NCBI GenBank assembly: GCA_903821805.1
Contig: CAIJNA010000125.1
Span: forward strand, 1-9,419
Direction: 5' to 3'
DNA: 9,419 nt
From: an uncultured Campylobacterota bacterium
Lineage (GTDB): Bacteria; Campylobacterota; Campylobacteria; Campylobacterales; Arcobacteraceae
In this document: positions 6,711 through 9,419 of the stretch, in pieces
Position numbering within the stretch: the first letter of the stretch is position 1
How the letters are laid out: each line of letters starts with the position of its first letter
Program-made: the position numbers and the translations under genes
Notes under the pieces: generated by a model
Told to the model about the DNA's origin: nothing
The model's database searches: none
The model's input: only the letters and a program-made list of their open reading frames with translations

Positions 6711-7897
6711 GTATATACATTTCTAGGATTCCATAGAATCCATCCATTGCTTCCAAAATCGTCACTAGCTTGAATTTGTTCCCTAATTTCTTTATCACCA
6801 TAAATTCGTCTATCAAAAGCGTAATCCCTAAATGCTTGTAGCCAAGGACGGTAAGCCAAAGTAGAGCCTTTTGATTTTAAAAGTGCTTTATCAAGTGATT
6901 GTTTTACTATTTCATAGTTTGCAATGACTGGATTTTTATGATTAGGAATTCCATTGTGAAATCCACTAGGATAAAGCATTGGTGACATATAGTCAACAAA
7001 TGGAGCCATCGCATCTATCCTTTGGCCGATTTCTATGTCTCCATTGTGCCAACTTGCGTATCCAAAAATATCAGCAGAAATAAAAACATTATATTTTGTA
7101 AGCCTTTCCCTTGCTGTTTTTAAAAAACCAGAGATAGCTTTAACTCTTTCGATTTCAGTATTTGGAACAGAAAATACGATCCCTTTTCTATCAGGAAATC
7201 TAATATAGTCAAATTGAATCTCATCAAATCCCATTTTTGCAGTTTCTTCGGCTATCGAAATAGGGTATTCCCAAGAATTTTTTATAGATGCATCAATCCA
7301 GTATAAACCTTCTTTGTCTTTGAAAAGTGCACCATTGATCTGTTTAACACCATATTCTGGATGTGCTGTAATGTATGGTGTGTCTTTAAAGGTAACAATA
7401 CGAGCAATAGTGTATATGCCTTGCTTTTTTAAATCGTTAACAAATTTTTTCATATCTTTGAAAAGTATTAATTGTTGAGCACCAATTTTATTGGCAATAA
7501 TGTTTTGAACTTTAAATGCTATTTGTCCTCTGTCCATTTTGATGTCAATTACAACACCATTTAGCTTGGTTGTTTTTATTAGTTCTTTTGCATTTCCCAT
7601 GATTTTATCATTTGTTGCACCAAAACTTGAAAGATATAATATTTTTGGTGTTAATGGATTTAAATACATTTTTCCACTTGTAACGTAAAATTTCCTATCG
7701 TAACCGATAGCACGGATACCTACCGTTGAGGCATTTTTAATATTAAAAGTACCATTCGTATCTGTTTTGTATTCCAAATTATTCGCAATAATAATTGCAT
7801 TTTTAATAGGTAAATTTGTTGATTTGTCATAAACTATCCCAGTAATTGAAGCAAACGAATAAGAGATAAATATAGTTAATATGAGAAAAGAGCGCAT
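6695..7897 (-). CDS. Exported putative glycoside hydrolase (DUF4015/PF13200-like) with carboxypeptidase-regulatory-like N-terminal domain
   Basis: The 400 aa protein starts with a signal peptide (MRSFLILTIFISYSFAS). A small beta-sandwich of the carboxypeptidase-regulatory type follows at about 18-75 (ITGIVYDKSTNLPIKNA, then TDTNGTFNI). The rest (about 85-400) resembles the TIM-barrel putative glycoside hydrolase family DUF4015. Blocks are VVIDIKMDRGQ (115-125), YTIARIVTFKD (162-172), GLYWIDASIKNSWEY (197-211), DEIQFDYIRFPD (225-236), ISADIFGY (273-280), DYMSPMLYPSGF (302-313) and GSNGWILWNPRNVY (382-395). D230 and D236 are plausible active-site acids but this is not proven. The substrate is unknown; an envelope or exopolysaccharide glycan is a guess. 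AAAGGA upstream of ATG 7897 supports the start. The gene lies about 40 bases downstream of the tRNA-Arg terminator on the same strand, and its stop overlaps the hairpin that ends the facing unit. Confidence 0.85.
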   Translation of the reverse strand: MRSFLILTIFISYSFASITGIVYDKSTNLPIKNAIIIANNLEYKTDTNGTFNIKNASTVGIRAIGYDRKFYVTSGKMYLNPLTPKILYLSSFGATNDKIMGNAKELIKTTKLNGVVIDIKMDRGQIAFKVQNIIANKIGAQQLILFKDMKKFVNDLKKQGIYTIARIVTFKDTPYITAHPEYGVKQINGALFKDKEGLYWIDASIKNSWEYPISIAEETAKMGFDEIQFDYIRFPDRKGIVFSVPNTEIERVKAISGFLKTARERLTKYNVFISADIFGYASWHNGDIEIGQRIDAMAPFVDYMSPMLYPSGFHNGIPNHKNPVIANYEIVKQSLDKALLKSKGSTLAYRPWLQAFRDYAFDRRIYGDKEIREQIQASDDFGSNGWILWNPRNVYTKAGL

Positions 7898-7933
7898 ATT
7901 TCATATCCTTTGATAATAAAATTAAACATTAAT

Positions 7934-7980
7934 AAAAAAAGCTCCACCTAAAAAGTCTTAGACTAGCTAGATGGAGCTTT
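7934..7980 (-). terminator. Rho-independent terminator of tRNA-Arg
   Basis: Read on the minus strand, arms at 7980-7969 and 7949-7938 form a stem of about 12 bp (AAAGCTCCA core, one G-U pair) that runs into an uninterrupted T-run. The loop contains an inner inverted repeat (AGTC/GACT), so a second small hairpin may stack on the main stem. It begins one or two bases after the encoded CCA of the tRNA. Confidence 0.85.
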
Positions 7981-7981
7981 A

Positions 7982-8058
7982 TGGTACGCCTGGCAGGATT
8001 CGAACCCGCAACCACCGGGGCCGAAACCCAGTGCTATATCCAGTTAAGCCACAGACGC
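7982..8058 (-). tRNA. tRNA-Arg (anticodon UCG)
   Basis: A full cloverleaf of 77 bases can be drawn, including the encoded 3' CCA. Acceptor arms GCGTCTG and CAGGCGT pair with two G-U pairs, one of them at 1-72. The D arm contains TGGATA with the arginine-typical A20. The anticodon stem is CTGGG/CCCGG around loop TTTCGGC, giving anticodon TCG at 8022-8024. The T arm is GCGGG TTCGAAT CCTGC. The discriminator base is A73. It should read CGN arginine codons, which are less frequent than AGA in the neighbouring genes. It has its own terminator and a candidate promoter. Confidence 0.96.
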
Positions 8059-8076
8059 ATATAATATCAAAATGGG

Positions 8077-8082
8077 ATTGTA
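8077..8082 (-). promoter_or_regulatory. Possible -10 element of the tRNA-Arg promoter
   Basis: On the minus strand this reads TACAAT, about 19 bases upstream of the mature tRNA 5' end. This is a normal distance for a short 5' leader. No convincing -35 is seen. Confidence 0.4.
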
Positions 8083-8127
8083 TCTTGAAAACTTTAAAAT
8101 AACATAATTCAAAAATTCATTTTAATC

Positions 8128-8133
8128 TATAAT
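8128..8133 (+). promoter_or_regulatory. Possible -10 element of the dapD promoter
   Basis: This is an exact TATAAT about 64 bases before the dapD ATG, in the 138-base divergent gap between tRNA-Arg and dapD. A second candidate, TATAGT at 8171-8176, lies so close to the ribosome-binding site that it would leave almost no leader. No clear -35 is seen. Confidence 0.4.
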
Positions 8134-8196
8134 CAAGATAAAAACACTTTTTGAGTAAAATCTTAAAAATTATAGTAAAAGTAAGGAATAAAAAAT

Positions 8197-9384
8197 ATGG
8201 TATTTACAAAAGAAGAATTTGCGGCAAAAGTTAAGGAGATACAATCATCTTCATGGTATAAAAATCCAATCGGTTTTGGAATAGCTAGAATCGATAGAGG
8301 ACAATTAAATCCAGATAAAACACTACAGGCAACATTTCCAGTTATAAACTGGAATGAGAATTTTGGTTCAGCTGCAGTTTTTATGAACGCTTTGAAAAAT
8401 TCTGGAATTGAAATAGATACAACACAAAATGAGTTAGTTTGTTCAATTAGTGAGGATTTTTTGGAATCTTGCATGGAAACATTTAGACCATTTATTCCTG
8501 AATCTAAAGGTGATGTACACAAAAATGTACAGTTAATTATGCAACTTTCAGCACTAGATTCTGATTTAGGTTTAAGTGAAGATGATTTTAAAGTTGTATT
8601 TATATTTAATGATACTGCTCCTGAAAGTGTAGAAAGTGTTTATTTAAAATTATACGCATTAAGTACAGGAAAAGCGGCTCTTAGAAGTTTAAATCTAAAT
8701 GGAGCATTTGGAAAGCTTACAAATGTAGCTTGGAGTGGAAATACACCCATTGAGCTTGATTGGCTTAGAGAAAACGAATTATCATTGAAAATTAGTGGAA
8801 AGTATCCTATTATAGATTTTATTGATAAGTTCCCAAGATTCTTAGGGCACATAATTCCTGCTGATAATACAAGAATTTTGGATTCTAGCAAAGTAAGATT
8901 TGGAGCACAATTAGCAGCTGGAACAACTGTTATGCCAGGAGCTAGTTATATTAATTTTAATGCAGGAACACTTGGAGCTGTTATGGTTGAAGGAAGAATT
9001 TCAAGTTCTGCAATAGTTGGTGCTGGAAGTGATGTTGGTGGAGGAGCCTCAATTCTTGGAGTTTTAAGTGGAACAGATGGAAATCCTATCAGTATAGGCG
9101 AAAATACACTCTTAGGTGCAAATTCAACTACAGGAATTCCTCTTGGCGATGCTTGTATTGTTGATGGTGGATTGGCTGTTTTTGCGGGCACAAAAGTATA
9201 TTTAAGCGACGATCAGATTGCAAAAATAAATGCTGTAAACCCAGAAGCTAAGCTTTTAAATATTATGAAAGCAAGCGACTTGGCAGGACTAAATGGATTA
9301 CATTTTAGACAAAATTCACAAACAGGTCAATATATAGTTACAAGAAGTACAAGAGAAGTAAAACTAAACGCAGACTTACACTAA
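8197..9384 (+). CDS. dapD: 2,3,4,5-tetrahydropyridine-2,6-dicarboxylate N-succinyltransferase DapD (long form)
   Basis: DapD transfers succinyl from succinyl-CoA to tetrahydrodipicolinate, an early step of the succinylase route to meso-diaminopimelate and lysine in the cytoplasm. The protein is 395 aa, matching the long DapD class with an extended N-terminal region rather than the roughly 275 aa E. coli form. The left-handed beta-helix domain (about 230-335) shows hexapeptide-type repeats: VRFGAQLAAGTTVMPGA, then FNAGTLGAVMVEGRISS, AIVGAGSDVGGGASILGVLSG and GENTLLGANS. The acid of MVEGRI (263-268) is the probable catalytic glutamate region. The tail TRSTREVKLNADLH is complete. AAGGA at 8183-8187 with nine-base spacing supports ATG 8197. 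It is transcribed away from tRNA-Arg, probably from its own promoter. Confidence 0.95.
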   Translation: MVFTKEEFAAKVKEIQSSSWYKNPIGFGIARIDRGQLNPDKTLQATFPVINWNENFGSAAVFMNALKNSGIEIDTTQNELVCSISEDFLESCMETFRPFIPESKGDVHKNVQLIMQLSALDSDLGLSEDDFKVVFIFNDTAPESVESVYLKLYALSTGKAALRSLNLNGAFGKLTNVAWSGNTPIELDWLRENELSLKISGKYPIIDFIDKFPRFLGHIIPADNTRILDSSKVRFGAQLAAGTTVMPGASYINFNAGTLGAVMVEGRISSSAIVGAGSDVGGGASILGVLSGTDGNPISIGENTLLGANSTTGIPLGDACIVDGGLAVFAGTKVYLSDDQIAKINAVNPEAKLLNIMKASDLAGLNGLHFRQNSQTGQYIVTRSTREVKLNADLH

Positions 9385-9403
9385 GTATTTCGCAAATTAT
9401 TAA

Positions 9404-9419
9404 AAGAGGTTTTTTGAAG
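9404..9419 (+). promoter_or_regulatory. Possible ribosome-binding site of a gene continuing beyond the window
   Basis: AAGAGG at 9404-9409 lies 20 bases after the dapD stop and is followed by TTTTTTGAAG to the window end. The next gene may start at the TTG at 9414 or just outside. No terminator hairpin is seen after dapD, so co-transcription is likely. Too little sequence remains to say more. Confidence 0.35.

Noticed and set aside
7934..8060. tRNA gene as an integration site for a mobile element
   Set aside because: No integrase gene, no duplicate of the tRNA 3' end and no foreign-looking genes are visible nearby.
8880..9130. Possible DNA repeats (recurring GGAGC, GGAACA and similar words)
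   Set aside because: These come from the hexapeptide repeats of the DapD beta-helix and are protein-level, not mobile or regulatory DNA repeats.
8946..9191. Minus-strand open frame opposite the dapD beta-helix
   Set aside because: It is the mirror of a repetitive glycine/alanine-rich coding region, giving a proline/serine-rich translation. It has no ribosome-binding site and no family features.

Overview
The window is AT-rich chromosomal DNA. Its gene content and codon style (AGA-rich arginine, A/T-ending codons) fit a member of the Campylobacterota (Epsilonproteobacteria), such as a Sulfurimonas-, Sulfurospirillum- or Arcobacter-like organism. The DapD is the long (about 390 aa) form that I associate with that group, and nadE and lpxK sit together as they do in Campylobacter relatives. 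I cannot fix the genus from sequence reading alone.

Layout, left to right. (1) 33-740: a typical 2-Cys peroxiredoxin with an unusual N-terminal extension and two good candidate starts, closed by a hairpin terminator (746-780). (2) 900 to about 4732: a tight plus-strand block of truD (tRNA pseudouridine-13 synthase), nadE (ammonia-dependent NAD synthetase), a DegT/DnrJ/EryC1/StrS-type sugar aminotransferase overlapping nadE by one base, and lpxK (lipid A 4'-kinase), whose start codon is uncertain. (3) 4820-6664: a two-gene plus-strand unit for the cell envelope. It encodes an exported rhodanese plus metallo-beta-lactamase-fold fusion whose first metal-binding motif is degenerate, and a small exported protein that resembles the PEBP (YbhB/YbcL) family. 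A hairpin at 6680-6706 ends this unit and overlaps the stop of the next, convergent gene. (4) 6695-7897, minus strand: an exported putative glycoside hydrolase (DUF4015/PF13200-like) with an N-terminal carboxypeptidase-regulatory-like domain. (5) 7982-8058, minus strand: tRNA-Arg(UCG) with encoded CCA and its own strong terminator. (6) 8197-9384, plus strand: dapD of the lysine/diaminopimelate pathway, divergent from the tRNA. The last bases contain a possible ribosome-binding site for a gene beyond the edge.

Most genes are housekeeping or cell-envelope genes: oxidant defence, tRNA modification, NAD synthesis, lipid A and peptidoglycan precursor supply, and envelope sugar chemistry. I see no insertion sequence, phage, CRISPR array or toxin-antitoxin pair. 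The parts that deserve attention are protein-level oddities: the aminotransferase with a shifted active-site lysine next to lpxK, the exported rhodanese/MBL protein without the HxHxDH motif and its PEBP-like partner, and the unclear starts of the peroxiredoxin and lpxK. I did not find convincing evidence of a wholly new multi-gene system.
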